Assembly: GCA_963727245.1 (NCBI GenBank)
Contig: CAVSFO010000009.1
Span: 434,001-498,000, forward strand
Direction: 5' to 3'
DNA from: JBKQVT01 sp963727245
Lineage (GTDB): Bacteria > Planctomycetota > Planctomycetia > Pirellulales > Thermoguttaceae
Length of the DNA stretch: 64,000 nucleotides
Each line of letters opens with the position of its first letter. Position 1 is the first letter of the stretch. Below the pieces are notes generated by a model, which was given only the letters and a program-made list of their open reading frames with translations, did not search any database and was not told where the DNA came from. Positions 27,461 to 37,344 of this stretch are shown in pieces. The position numbers and the translations under genes were made by a program.

Positions 27461-28578
27461 GTCGGCGCCGCCCATTCTAGGAGCGGTTCCCGGACCAATT
27501 CCTGCACGAGGATATCGACGATGCGCCGGCCGGCGTCGCCGCTGCCGTACAACTGGAGGCCGGACGGCAGGGGTTCGGCGGCCCAGGAAAAGGCGTTGCA
27601 AATCGCCGGGGCGTCGGCGCCGACCAGGCGGTTGGCGCCGCATGAGACCAACTCCGTCCATTCCGTTTCGTCGCGCACGGTGATGCAGCGCTTGCCGAGG
27701 AAATAGGCTTCCTTCTGCACCCCGCCGGAGTCGGTCACGACGAAGCAGCAGCGCTGCAGGTATCCGAGCATGGCGAAATAGGAGAGGGGCTCCAGCAGCG
27801 TGACCTGCCCGCCGGCGGCGATCCCTTCCCGCTGCATGGTCTTGCGGGTGCGGGGGTGCAGGGGCACGAGCATGGGGATCGGCGATTCCTCCAGGGCGGC
27901 GAAGATGTCGCGCAGGCGCTGCGGATCGTCGGTGTTTTCCGCGCGGTGCAGCGTGCACAATCCAAAGGGACCGGCGACCGGCGGCACGATGGCCTTGATG
28001 CGAAAGTGCAGCACGGCGTCGTACATCACGTCGCCGACCACATGGACCCCGGCGGTGACGCCCTCGCGGGCCAGGTTGTCGCGGGCCTGCTCGGACGGAC
28101 AGAAGAGCACTTCGGCCAGGTGATCGACCAGGACGCGGTTGATTTCCTCGGGCATGTGGCGATTCCACGACCGCAGGCCGGCTTCCGCATGCACGACGGG
28201 AACGTGCAGCTTGGCCGCGGCCAGGGCGCCGGCCAGCGTGGAATTGGTGTCGCCGTAGACGAGGACGCAGTCGGGTCTGCGGGCGACGAGTTCCTGCTCG
28301 ATGCGCGCCAGCATGGCGGCCGTGGCCGCGCCGTGGCCGTTCTGAGGGCCGATCTGAAGATTCACAACCGGCGGCGGAATGTCCATTTCGTCGAAGAAGA
28401 TCTGGCTCATCATCGGGTCGTAGTGCTGACCGGTATGAAGGATCGCCTCTTCGACGACGGCGGCGGCCTCGTGCTGCCGGTTCCAGGCGGCGATGGCCCG
28501 GCTGACCACGGCGGCCTTGACGAACTGCGGCCGGACGCCGACGACGGTCAAGAGCCGCATTTTCCGCTTAGCAATCAT
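27457..28578 (-). CDS. wecB: UDP-N-acetylglucosamine 2-epimerase (non-hydrolysing)
   Basis: WecB converts UDP-GlcNAc to UDP-ManNAc for surface glycans. The 373-aa product has the usual length. Seen: VVGVRPQFVKAA at about residues 12-23, HTGQHYD near 48, VYGDTNST near 107, HAEAGLRS near 128, MPEEINRVLVDHLA near 139, LHRAEN near 211, VTDSGGVQKEA near 283 and RDETEWTE near 302. All are signature elements of the family, with the conserved catalytic acids in the GDT, EAG and EE positions. It overlaps the following glycosyltransferase start, and an SDR epimerase lies upstream, so it belongs to the large minus-strand operon. An alternative ATG six codons downstream (28560) is equally possible. Confidence 0.95.
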   Translation of the reverse strand: MIAKRKMRLLTVVGVRPQFVKAAVVSRAIAAWNRQHEAAAVVEEAILHTGQHYDPMMSQIFFDEMDIPPPVVNLQIGPQNGHGAATAAMLARIEQELVARRPDCVLVYGDTNSTLAGALAAAKLHVPVVHAEAGLRSWNRHMPEEINRVLVDHLAEVLFCPSEQARDNLAREGVTAGVHVVGDVMYDAVLHFRIKAIVPPVAGPFGLCTLHRAENTDDPQRLRDIFAALEESPIPMLVPLHPRTRKTMQREGIAAGGQVTLLEPLSYFAMLGYLQRCCFVVTDSGGVQKEAYFLGKRCITVRDETEWTELVSCGANRLVGADAPAICNAFSWAAEPLPSGLQLYGSGDAGRRIVDILVQELVREPLLEWAAPT

Positions 28579-28643
28579 GGGATGCTCTCCGTCCTAGCGG
28601 CTCGGCGCCGCGGCTGGCGCCGTACGTCCGTTGCATGGCTTCG

Positions 28644-29543
28644 TCAAAGGGGAGGAAAACCGGCCGCAGCAAGGCGCGGCATGGCGTCGATGTCGGCGAT
28701 CAGATTGAATCTCCGCACGGTCTTGGCACGCTCGAACCGCGGTTGGACGCCCAAGATGCCGCCGACGGCAGCCGCAAACCGCCGCAGCGAAATCGCCTCG
28801 GCGCCGGCAAGGTTCAACGCCGCCGGCAGCGATTCCGGCGAGGCCTGGGCCAGCTCGGCAAGTTGACGCAGCCAGCGGGCCGTGTCGTCCACGTAGCTGA
28901 AGGAGACCGTCAGTCCTTCCGGCTTGCCGCTTTCATCTTCCGTGGGCTCCAGCAGGATCGGCTCGCCGGAGCGGACCTTCCCGAGCAGCGTCACCGGCAG
29001 CATCTTCTGCTGCCCCGGGCCGAACAGGCCGAACAGCCGCACCGAGATCACCGGCAGGTGCGGGCGAAAGAGCCGCAGCATCTCTTCGGCGGCCACTTTG
29101 CTCAAGGCATAGGGATCGTCGCGGCGCAAGGGGCAGCCTTCCGCCAGCGGAGCCAGCGACGGCTGGTAGACGTTCCCCGTCGAGGCGTAGCACAGCAGTC
29201 CGGCGCCGGCGGCCCGGGCCGCCTCGGCCGCCTTGACCGCCCCCAAGGCGTTCACGCCGAAGACGTCCTCGGCCGCCTGCGGAAAGTCGCGATAGCGCGG
29301 CGATTGGGCCAGGTAGAAGACCGCGTCGATTCCCCGGGGGAGCGGCAACGGGTCGCGTAGCACGTCCAGGGCCGCGAAGCGCACGCCCGTCGGCGGCCGC
29401 TCCGGGGCCGCGACATCATAGGCCAGGACCTCCCAGCCCGCTTCCTGCAACTGCCCGCAGAGCGCGCGGCCGAGGAAGCCGGCGGCGCCGATGATCGCCG
29501 CTTTCCTAGTCGCTCCTTGGCCAATGATCTTTCCGGCTTCCAT
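28644..29543 (-). CDS. NAD-dependent sugar epimerase/dehydratase (extended SDR)
   Basis: The product (299 aa) starts with IIGAAGFLGRALCGQL near residues 17-32, the Gly-rich NAD loop. The catalytic serine region is CYASTGNVYQ and the active-site pair is YALSK (Tyr and Lys near residues 150-154). LFGLFGPGQQ and FSYVDDTARWL match the middle and C-terminal SDR elements. It probably modifies a nucleotide sugar for the locus, but substrate and exact reaction (4-epimerase, reductase or dehydratase) cannot be told. The ATG at 29543 lies two bases after the stop of the upstream glycosyltransferase. Confidence 0.85.
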   Translation of the reverse strand: MEAGKIIGQGATRKAAIIGAAGFLGRALCGQLQEAGWEVLAYDVAAPERPPTGVRFAALDVLRDPLPLPRGIDAVFYLAQSPRYRDFPQAAEDVFGVNALGAVKAAEAARAAGAGLLCYASTGNVYQPSLAPLAEGCPLRRDDPYALSKVAAEEMLRLFRPHLPVISVRLFGLFGPGQQKMLPVTLLGKVRSGEPILLEPTEDESGKPEGLTVSFSYVDDTARWLRQLAELAQASPESLPAALNLAGAEAISLRRFAAAVGGILGVQPRFERAKTVRRFNLIADIDAMPRLAAAGFPPL

Positions 29544-29545
29544 GG

Positions 29546-30655
29546 TTACTCCAGGGCCAGCGCGGCGCAGGGGTCGCGATAAACGGCGATCATCGCTTGG
29601 GCGATCCGCCGGGGATTGTGCCAGCGGAGCACGAACTGCCGCGACCGCTGGCCCCAGGCCGGCCACTCGGCGCACAGCGAAATCACCCGCCGCAGGTCTT
29701 CCTCGAGCGTGTCGGGGCGGACGCGGAGCAGCGGCAACTGGGCGGCCATGTTGGCGGGCACCGCCGGCAAGTCCTCATCGCGGATATAGCAGGCCACCGG
29801 CTTGCCCATGGCCATCAGCTCGACGGCGAAGCCGCCGTACCAGCCGCCTAGGACCTGGTCGATCACCAGGTCGGCCTGGGGATAGAGCTTCATGGCCTGG
29901 GCATGGGGCAGGCCGGAGACCTGCAGGAAGCGGATGGGGAACTCCGCTTGCAGCCGCTCGACGGCGGCGCGGACGAAGCAGGTGCCCTTCTTCGAGGGAT
30001 CGCTGGGGGCGTGCAGGATGGTGATCGGGCCGGAGGTCTTCGGCGGCGCCACCTCGAGCGCAGCCACGTCCACGCAGGCATAGGGGAGGAACTCGGCCCG
30101 CGGCACGTCGTGGACAAGCTCGGGATTCAACACGAACACCCGCTCCATGCGGGGCAGGATGCGCTCGATGAGCACGCGCCGGGCATGGTCCTCGTTCGCG
30201 CGGCAGTCGGCCGCCGACTGGCAGCAGCCGGCATGACACATGGTGATTTCGTTCCTGGCGGCGGAGCGGTCACTGAGGCGGACGTCGCACCCCTGCAAGG
30301 TCATGAAGACCTTGCAGCCCAGCCGTTGGGCCAGCGCGAGGTCCTTGAACCAGCGCCAGTTGGGGCAGCGGCCGTTTCCCCGGCTGAAAAACGACTGGCC
30401 GAAGTAGAGGTGCAAAACGTCGTACCGCCAGGGCGCCGTCAGGGCGAAGCGGAGCCTTCGCCAGCGGGCGGGCCAAGAGGAATCGTTGCGGCGGCCCAGG
30501 CAGCGGTCGGCGGGATACTCGAGCCAGGTGGGATGTTTCACCACCAGGTCGCTCTGGATCCCCCAGGCCCGCTCATGGCGCGACAGCACCCAGGGCTGGT
30601 TGCCCACGTTGACCGGCGCGTGCAAGACGCGAATGGCCGCTTGCCCGTTTTTCAT
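29546..30655 (-). CDS. Glycosyltransferase, GT-B fold (family 1/4-like)
   Basis: The product (369 aa) has an N-terminal acceptor domain (IRVLHAPVNVGNQPW, then WRYDVLHLYFGQSFF). Its C-terminal donor domain has ITILHAPSDPSKKGTCFV near residue 212, then YPQADLVIDQVLGGWYGGFAVELMAMGKP (positions about 258-286), matching the E-x7-E-like nucleotide-sugar site with a shifted pattern. HAGCCQSAADCRANEDH near residue 141 is cysteine-rich and unusual; it may bind metal or be structural. It lies inside the operon between the deacetylase-like and SDR genes. Specificity unknown. Confidence 0.8.
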   Translation of the reverse strand: MKNGQAAIRVLHAPVNVGNQPWVLSRHERAWGIQSDLVVKHPTWLEYPADRCLGRRNDSSWPARWRRLRFALTAPWRYDVLHLYFGQSFFSRGNGRCPNWRWFKDLALAQRLGCKVFMTLQGCDVRLSDRSAARNEITMCHAGCCQSAADCRANEDHARRVLIERILPRMERVFVLNPELVHDVPRAEFLPYACVDVAALEVAPPKTSGPITILHAPSDPSKKGTCFVRAAVERLQAEFPIRFLQVSGLPHAQAMKLYPQADLVIDQVLGGWYGGFAVELMAMGKPVACYIRDEDLPAVPANMAAQLPLLRVRPDTLEEDLRRVISLCAEWPAWGQRSRQFVLRWHNPRRIAQAMIAVYRDPCAALALE

Positions 30656-30727
30656 TCCCGTATCGACCTCGCGGTCTGCCGCAGTTTCGGCCGGGGCACG
30701 GCGGTCCCGCGCCCGCCCATTTCCAGT

Positions 30728-31447
30728 TCACTGGCCCGCTCCTTTTCCTGGTATGCGCAGCGCCTCCAAGCAGGTGACGCTGGGGACGCCGGCGGATCGC
30801 ATGGCGTCGCAGAGGGCCATGAAGAAGGTGGCCACTCCTTCGCCGGGATTCCTCACCTCGCTCCAGGTCGCCCCTTGCTGGAGCACGCGGGAGCGGGCTT
30901 GCTCGTAGGACGCCTGGGACCGCGTGTTCATGAGGATGTGGATGGGGTGGAAGTCGAAGACGTAGAGGCCGCGGTCTTCCACGGCGCGGCGGATCAACCG
31001 CTGGTCGCGGGGGCGATGGTGCGCATCGGGCCAGTTCTGCGCCATGCAGTAGTCCATGTTGTCCATGAAATAGATCGGCAGCTCGTAGACGCCCCACGGT
31101 TGCCGATAGGGACGCAGGCCGGCCTGGTACAGGGGGGCGGTAACCGAACTGTAAAGGTAACCGCGCCGCTTCATGATGCACCCCAGGATGTGCGAGGTCG
31201 CGCAGGAGTGCGGCCGCAGTCCCAAGTAGGGGCCGGACAGGCGGGCTTCCCAGGCCGCGATCGTCTCCTCCCAGGGCTCCCGGTCGGTAAACACGGGATG
31301 CGGCTCGACCTCGTGGTCCCCCCACTCGATCCCCGCCGCCGGCGCGTGCAGGAAAAACGTCGCCTTGCCGGGAATGGGGTGCTCCGCCAGCAGACGGCGG
31401 AGGTCGTCGCTGCCGGCATAGTCCGTGTCGAACGTGAGACAGATCAT
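30728..31447 (-). CDS. Polysaccharide-deacetylase-like protein
   Basis: The product (239 aa) starts MICLTFDTDYA, the NodB-type first strand with the Asp-x-Asp pair that holds the base and metal. GKATFFLHAPA is motif-like, and HSCATSH near residue 90 plausibly gives the H-x3-H metal ligands. FDFHPIHILMNTR near residue 166 gives the late histidine motif. It fits the WbmS/CE4-like polysaccharide deacetylases found in O-antigen clusters, which remove N-acetyl groups from sugars or relatives. No signal peptide is seen, so cytoplasmic action on a precursor is inferred. ATG 31447 is chosen for the canonical first strand. Confidence 0.75.
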   Translation of the reverse strand: MICLTFDTDYAGSDDLRRLLAEHPIPGKATFFLHAPAAGIEWGDHEVEPHPVFTDREPWEETIAAWEARLSGPYLGLRPHSCATSHILGCIMKRRGYLYSSVTAPLYQAGLRPYRQPWGVYELPIYFMDNMDYCMAQNWPDAHHRPRDQRLIRRAVEDRGLYVFDFHPIHILMNTRSQASYEQARSRVLQQGATWSEVRNPGEGVATFFMALCDAMRSAGVPSVTCLEALRIPGKGAGQ

Positions 31448-31463
31448 CGACAAGCTCCCGGTG

Positions 31464-32261
31464 TTATCGCCGCTTCTGGAACACGAACGCCACGAGGTGG
31501 CCCAGGCCCTCAAAATCCGGATAGACCCGGGCGATGGCGCGGGCGACCTCGTTGATTTTGTGGTCGTAACTGGGCTGCCCGGGCGCGACCAGCAACGGCT
31601 GGACAATGCGGGTGAGAAAATAGTACATGCCGAATCGCTGCACGCGCTCGAGGTGATAGTAGGGGCGGCAGAAGTCGAGCAGCTCCTGCTCGCTGAACTT
31701 CCGCGTGAACAGCCGGTCGCGGCCGTCGGCCGGGATGGCCTCCAGGCCGAACCGCACGCGCCAGTCGTTGAGCCGCTGCAGACCCTCCATCGTCCCCTCC
31801 ATGAGCACGAGGATGCCGCCGGGCTTCAGCACGCGATGGATCTCCACGAGCGCGCTTTTCTGCGGCTCCCATTGCAGAAGGGCCATCAGGCAGCGGGAAC
31901 TGGAAACCACGTCCACGTGGTTGTCCGGGTAGGGCATCGCCAGCACCGAGGCCTCCTGGAAGACGACCGAACCACGCAAGGGGGGCGCCGTCTCTTGCAG
32001 GAGCCGCCGGGCGCCTTCGACCATGTTTCGGGCGTAGTCGATGCCGTGCGACTCGACGGCCTTCCGGCAGGCGTACTGCACGGCCGCATACCCCAGCCCG
32101 CAGCCGACGTCCAGCGTGCGCTGCCCGTCGGCCATGTACTCCAACGCCGTGGCGATCTCCAACTCGCGCAGTTGGTGGTCGCAGGCGGTGGTCTTGTAAT
32201 CGCCGCTCTCGGCGATCGTCTCGTAGCGGTTTTTCAGTTCTTCAAGGTCGCCACTGCTCAT
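31464..32261 (-). CDS. SAM-dependent methyltransferase (class I)
   Basis: The product (265 aa) has motif I TLDVGCGLGYAAVQYA at about residues 49-64, a post-I acidic GIDYARNMVEGA, motif II/III VVSSSRCLMALLQW and the post-motif LKPGGILVLMEG. The C-terminal half carries a RFGMYYFLTRIVQPLLVAP segment that may form a substrate lid. It probably methylates a sugar or chain end in the cluster. Its start overlaps the stop of the upstream fusion gene by four bases. Confidence 0.85.
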   Translation of the reverse strand: MSSGDLEELKNRYETIAESGDYKTTACDHQLRELEIATALEYMADGQRTLDVGCGLGYAAVQYACRKAVESHGIDYARNMVEGARRLLQETAPPLRGSVVFQEASVLAMPYPDNHVDVVSSSRCLMALLQWEPQKSALVEIHRVLKPGGILVLMEGTMEGLQRLNDWRVRFGLEAIPADGRDRLFTRKFSEQELLDFCRPYYHLERVQRFGMYYFLTRIVQPLLVAPGQPSYDHKINEVARAIARVYPDFEGLGHLVAFVFQKRR

Positions 32262-35133
32262 CTCAGGCTCACCCTTGCGGCAAAGAGTAGGCTGCCGTGC
32301 GCCGCATGACGCGGATGCCGGTCCGATCGGTCATCGCGACGCCCGCGGCCGTCGTCGCCGGCCGTTGCGCCTTCGAGAAGATCACGATAGACTTCCAGGT
32401 GGGAGCGCACGATCATTCCCGTGTTATGATAGGCGTCGATCCACTGTTGCGCACGTTGCCGATAACCTTCCCGCCATGCCGGCTGCACCGCCAGCGCGAC
32501 CTGCAAGGCGATGTCCTGCTCGGTCCAAGCGCTCAAGATGGGGGCAGGCTCGGGAATGATCCAGCGGGTCGAGGCCGGATCATAGGACATGATCACCGGC
32601 ACGCCGGCGGCGATGCCTTCCGGCGCCGTCGCGCCGAAATGGGGAAGCGCGATCTGATCGAACAGCACGTCCACCGATCTCAGCAGGCGGAGCAGGCGGC
32701 GGCGGGGGAAAGGGGCCGTCCAGTGCAGGAAGCGGGACACGCCCAGCGATTCCGCCAGGGCCTTGCTCTGGTGGACCTGCTGCCCCCACTCCGTCATGAT
32801 CACGCGGAAGTCGTCGCCGATTCGCGCCCGGATCGCCGCCAGCGCCCGAATGTACTTGTCGGTGCCCTTCACCTGCCAGTCGTGCCGCAAGGTGCAGAGG
32901 AAGACGAACCTGGCCCCCAGCTCGGCACGCACCTGGTCGGACTCTCCCGCGGCGGCCCGCGCGGCGCGGTCGTTGACCGGGTGCAGCATGGGCGACATGC
33001 GCGTCACGCCGATCTTGCGGGCGTAGTCGACGCAGTCGCCATTGGTGATGAACACGTGGTCCGCCAGGTGATAGGCCAGCGCCGTGGTGCGGCACAGCGG
33101 CGTGGGCTCCAGGGTGAACGTCCTCAGGGTGCCATGTTCGAAACCGATGTACGGCCTCTTTCCGGCCAGCAAGGGCAGAATGGGATTGGTGGCATAGGCC
33201 TGGACCAGGTCGTATTGGGCAAACAGCCGCTTCCACAGCGGGGCCATGGTCCGGTAGGGCGACAAGTCGGCCTTGCTCAGCCGATCGGCGCGCCGGGGAA
33301 CGCCGTCTCGAACTGGGCGATCAAGTCCTCCATGCGCACGTCGAAGTCGTCCCGGAAAGGATTCGCTTCGGGGCGGGGCGGCGGGGGAGAGGCCTTCCCA
33401 AAGACCTTCCGGCACGCCCGGAACACGAACCAGGCCGCCGCCGGCGCCGTCAAGAGGCAGGCGATGTGGAAACCCGTCCGCGGCGACGTCAGCAGGCCGC
33501 CAGCAAACCAAAAGAGAAAGCCCAGTACGAACAGGGTAATCGCCGGGCAATCGAAGTAGAAGAAAGGATTGCCTTTGGGGGAGAAAATGCGTCTTCCCAT
33601 CCGCACCGTGCGCCGCGTCATGAACAGGCACGGCAGCAGGACCCATTTGGCGTGCGTCAGGGCCTGTCGCAGCCGCGTGAGGCCCACGGCCAACAGGTGC
33701 GACGCCGAAAAGGGGCTCCCGTAGGTTCGCGTGGTATTCGCCTGTTCCAGGCATTGCCAGAAGAAGTCCGCCCGGAAAGCGTGCCCCTCGCGTTGCGCGA
33801 TGAGGTAGCGCAGGCACGCCCAAAGCGGTCCTTGCACGAACCAGCGGGGACGCTGAAAGCCGCCCAGGTCGACCTGTCCCCACTGGGGATGGAAGTGATC
33901 TCCCACGGCGCCCTCGAAGTCGGCGTCTTCCCACTCGGGGCAGCCCATGATGTGGTAATAGTCGTAGCAGAGGACGTTGCAATCGAGGCCGGCCTCGTTG
34001 AGCAGCTTGGCGTTGTTGTAGGCGTTGTTGGCGATGTTGCCGACGTGCAGGATGCGCGGTGCGCGGCCGTGACGGGCGCGGAACTCCTGCAACCAGGCGG
34101 CCGCCTCCACGCGCTGCGGATCGCGCGACGGGGCCTGCGCCGGAGCCTGCGACCCGGGCACGCTCGCGGTGGCGCTGCCGGGAACCGCCTTCTCGGGCGG
34201 GGCGCCGCCGGGCGCCCTCCTGGACAGTGCGCAGAAGCATTGCCGGCATCCCAACGTCGTCTCCAACGACTCGACGACGTTGAAGTGCTTGCCGAGAAGT
34301 TCGAAAAACCAGCCCCCGTCGAAATGAAAGAGATGGTACGGGTCGATCATCGCCAGGTCGTCGGCGTGGGGGTCGTAGGGGCGCGCGCCGGCTACGAAGG
34401 ATACCCAGAGCAGGCAGCGGCCGCCGGGCTTCAGCACCCGCGCCATCTCGCCCAGGGCACGGTCCAGGAGGAGCACGTGGTCCAGCGACGTGGCGGCGAT
34501 GACCGTATCGAACTGCGCGTCCTCCCAAGGCAGAAACTCGGCCACCCCGGCGGCGAAGTCGAAGGGGTGCTGATCCTCACGGGAAAGCGGATCCAGCCCG
34601 CTGATGCGATCGGCCGGGTAGCCGGCCAGGTAGAGCGGGACCGGCTGCGGGCCGCAACCGACGTCCAGGACGCGGCCGCGCAGGTGCGGTTGGACGAACT
34701 GGCGGAAGCGTTCCGCCATGGGGTGCGCGGCGACGCTGCAACTGTCGACGGGGAACCCCTCGTAGGCCTCGGCGTCGGCGTCCAAGGCTTCGCGCCAGAG
34801 GGCGAACGCCCGCGGCGCCAGCAGTTCCAGGCGGGCCAGGCATTCCCGCAACGGCGGCGCCCCGGCAAGGCGGCGGGGAGGAAGGCCGGCGCCGCCGAGG
34901 AGTCCGTCGAGGCGCTCGCTGAGCACGCTTCGCGCCGCCAGCACGGCGTCCAGCGTGGCCGGCGGCAGCCCCGGACCTTGCTCCATGCGGTCGATGCGCT
35001 CCCGCAGCGACTCGAATTTCACCTCGACTTCCTGGCGGAGATCCGCCAGCGAGCCGGCGAGCTGTTGCACCTCGGCCAAAATGCGCTCGGTGGTGGCACG
35101 CGAACAAGGAAGTTTGCGGCGAAGGAGCGACAT
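32258..35133 (-). CDS. Methyltransferase-glycosyltransferase fusion (frameshifted)
   Basis: Corrected, this is about 958 aa. Residues about 10-50 form a coiled coil (ILAEVQQLAGSLADLRQEVE). A class I methyltransferase follows, with RVLDVGCGPQPVPLYL near residue 160 and LKPGGRCLLWVSF near 250. After a low-complexity A/P/S linker comes a GT-B N-domain (ILHVGNIANNAYNNAKLL). It is interrupted by two hydrophobic helices (ITLFVLGFLFWFAGGLL and a following one), then the rest of the glycosyltransferase (RPYIGFEHGTLRTF, WQVKGTDKYIRALA, APEGIAAGVPVI). A one-base loss near 33293 (CCCGGCGCGCC) splits it; both frames join smoothly at FETAFPG/RADRLSKAD. The ATG overlaps the wzt stop (TGATG). It may both cap and extend the chain, but the two activities are inferred from motifs only. 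Confidence 0.75.
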
Positions 35134-36410
35134 CAACTGACCCCCAGCGACGGACAAAGGCGCTGGCGCTCTTGTCCTTGGTGAAGCACGGTGATCCGCA
35201 TCGGCTGGTCGAAGAGCGTGCAGAGCGGCCGGCCCGGCCGTTTCACCTCGATGCGGTGCGTTTTGTCCCAGATGGTCATGGGGTCGGCGTAGAAGGCGCT
35301 CTCTTCCTTGCTGGCCCGCTTTTCAAACAACGCCACGCTGACGTTGTACTGACCGTCGCCCAACAGCAGATCGTCGGCGATGAGGTCGATTTCATGGCGT
35401 CCGGGCGGCAGCGGGCCGATGTCGTGGAACTCGGGCTCGTGGCTCAGCCACGAGGTGGCCAGGACGCCGTCGCTGTGCGCGAAGCGTATCCAGACGGCGG
35501 GGTTGTCCAGTGCGCGGTCGCAGTCGACCAGGAGGCGGAAGACCACCGCCTGGTGCTGGAAGAGGGCGCGGCAGGGGAGGCCGGCGCCGTCGAGGATGTG
35601 CAGCTCGCGAAGATGGGCCGGCCCCGCGTCCGCCTTCACCCCGCGGTCCTGGACCTTGCGCAGCGAATCGGACGACAGCGCCAGGCTATCGAGGTCGTAG
35701 AAGGCGGTCACTTCGTCGGCTCCGCCGGCGTGCTTGACGGCGCCGTTTTCCAGGTAGATGGCGCGATGGCACAGCCGCTGCACCAGATGGGTGCTGTGGG
35801 AGACGAAAAACACGGTCGCCCCGGAGCGGCAGATCTCCACGATGCGCGCCATGCACTTGACGGTGAAGACGGCGTTGCCGGCCGCCAGGGCTTCGTCGAC
35901 GATGAGGACGTCCGGCTCGACGCTGATGGCGGTGCTGAAGGTCAGCCGGGCCTGCATGCCGCTGGAATAGGTCTTGAAGGGCTGGTCGATCACGTCGCGC
36001 AGCTCGCTGAAGTCGATGATCGAGTCGAGCTTGCGGTCGATCTCCCGCCGGCTCATGCCCAGGCAGATTCCGCCCATGCAGATGTTCTCCCGTCCCGTGT
36101 ATTCGGGATGGAATCCGCTGCCCAGTTCGAGGATCGCGGAAATCTTGCCGTTGACGCGCACGCCGCCGCTGGTGCGGTCGAGCGTGCCGGCCAGGATCTT
36201 CAAGAGGGTGCTCTTGCCTGCCCCGTTGCGGCCGATCACGCCCACCACCTCCCCGCGCCGCACGTCGAAGGAGATGTCGCGCACCGCCCAGAACTCCCGG
36301 TGGCGCGGCTTGCCGGCGAGCATCTCCCAAAAGATGTCCGCAGGCCGATTGTAGACCTTGTACATCTTGGAGAGATTGCGGACCTCGATGGCCGTATCGG
36401 ATTGCCGCAT
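35133..36410 (-). CDS. wzt: ABC transporter ATP-binding protein, Wzt type, with C-terminal glycan-binding domain
   Basis: Wzt energises export of lipid-linked polysaccharide with Wzm. In this 425-aa product the ATPase part (about 1-250) has Walker A GRNGAGKST near residue 60, a YSSGMQARL signature near 148, Walker B DVLIVDEALA and the switch histidine FVSHS. The C-terminal 170 residues (from about 255) form the extra beta domain (ELHILDG, VVFRLLVDCD, PPGRHEIDL) that in Wzt proteins reads the modified chain end. The extension implies that the exported chain is capped, perhaps by the methyltransferases downstream. It is transcribed after wzm (100-bp gap). Confidence 0.9.
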   Translation of the reverse strand: MRQSDTAIEVRNLSKMYKVYNRPADIFWEMLAGKPRHREFWAVRDISFDVRRGEVVGVIGRNGAGKSTLLKILAGTLDRTSGGVRVNGKISAILELGSGFHPEYTGRENICMGGICLGMSRREIDRKLDSIIDFSELRDVIDQPFKTYSSGMQARLTFSTAISVEPDVLIVDEALAAGNAVFTVKCMARIVEICRSGATVFFVSHSTHLVQRLCHRAIYLENGAVKHAGGADEVTAFYDLDSLALSSDSLRKVQDRGVKADAGPAHLRELHILDGAGLPCRALFQHQAVVFRLLVDCDRALDNPAVWIRFAHSDGVLATSWLSHEPEFHDIGPLPPGRHEIDLIADDLLLGDGQYNVSVALFEKRASKEESAFYADPMTIWDKTHRIEVKRPGRPLCTLFDQPMRITVLHQGQERQRLCPSLGVS

Positions 36411-36510
36411 TCCTTAACGCCTCCTTGCACCCGACTCACCGCGCCGCGCCCCCCCGTTTCCAAACGAGGGCCTTTTACGCCGGCACAAACTTTCTGCGAT
36501 GCGCTCCCCC

Positions 36511-37344
36511 TCAGAGCACGCTCCCGAAACAAACCTTCAACTTGCGAAACACCCGATAGCCCAGGTAAAACATCCCCAGCGATCCGACCAGGAATACAGG
36601 CCACGCCCAGGGATGCTCGAAGCGCCCGAAGTAACAGGCGTCCTGGTAACACCAGACCATGTAGCTGAACGGGTTCAGATTGAGCAGCGGGCGAAACACG
36701 CCCGGCACCATTTTCGGCAAGTAAACCACCGGCATCAGGTACATGCCGGCGATGCAGAAGACCTGGACGAAGTCCTTCACGTCGCGGAGATACGTCCCCA
36801 CGGCGGCCAGGATGTAAGCCACGCCGATCATGGCCAGCGCCTGGAAGAAGAACAGCGCCGGCAGCAGCAGCCAGGTCCAGGGCAGGCGGCCGTGGCTGGC
36901 CAGCACGTAGACGGCCAGCAGGGCGGTGGCGACCAACTGCGTGGAAAACGAGGCGATCACCCCCTTGACCGGCAGGACTTCGATGGGGAACACCACCTGT
37001 TTCACCAGGTTGGCGTTGCCCACGATGGCCGTGGCGCCCTTGCTCATGGATTCCTGGAAGGCCATCCAGGGGACCAGTCCGGCCAGCAAGTAAATCGTGT
37101 AATCCAGCGGCAGGTCCAGCGTGCCGCCGATCTTCATGCGAAAGACGTAACCGAAGACGAAGACGTAAATCGCCATCAGCGCCAGGGGATGGCCCACGGC
37201 CCAAAGGGTCCCCAGGACTTGTCCGGCGTAGCGGTCGGAGACCTCGCGGCGGGTCATCTCCCAGGTGAGCTGCCGGTGCCGGGTGAGCAGTCCCAGCAGT
37301 TCGGCGAAGGCGTGCAGGTGGGTGCGTGCGCTCAGCAACGACAC
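36511..37344 (-). CDS. wzm: ABC transporter permease, Wzm type
   Basis: The product (277 aa) has six predicted membrane helices and the ABC-2 type pattern. Seen: an amphipathic N-terminus (LTWEMTRREVSDRY), YVFVFGYVF, LLAGLVPWMAFQESM, LVATALLAVYVLA, FFFQALAMIGVAYILAAVGTYLRDV and PVFLVGSLGMFYLGYRVF. The R-D-V segment after helix 4 is typical. It forms the channel for the polysaccharide with Wzt. The start is set at GTG 37344, because the frame upstream has no similarity; it overlaps the asnB stop by 13 bases. Confidence 0.88.
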   Translation of the reverse strand: MSLLSARTHLHAFAELLGLLTRHRQLTWEMTRREVSDRYAGQVLGTLWAVGHPLALMAIYVFVFGYVFRMKIGGTLDLPLDYTIYLLAGLVPWMAFQESMSKGATAIVGNANLVKQVVFPIEVLPVKGVIASFSTQLVATALLAVYVLASHGRLPWTWLLLPALFFFQALAMIGVAYILAAVGTYLRDVKDFVQVFCIAGMYLMPVVYLPKMVPGVFRPLLNLNPFSYMVWCYQDACYFGRFEHPWAWPVFLVGSLGMFYLGYRVFRKLKVCFGSVL

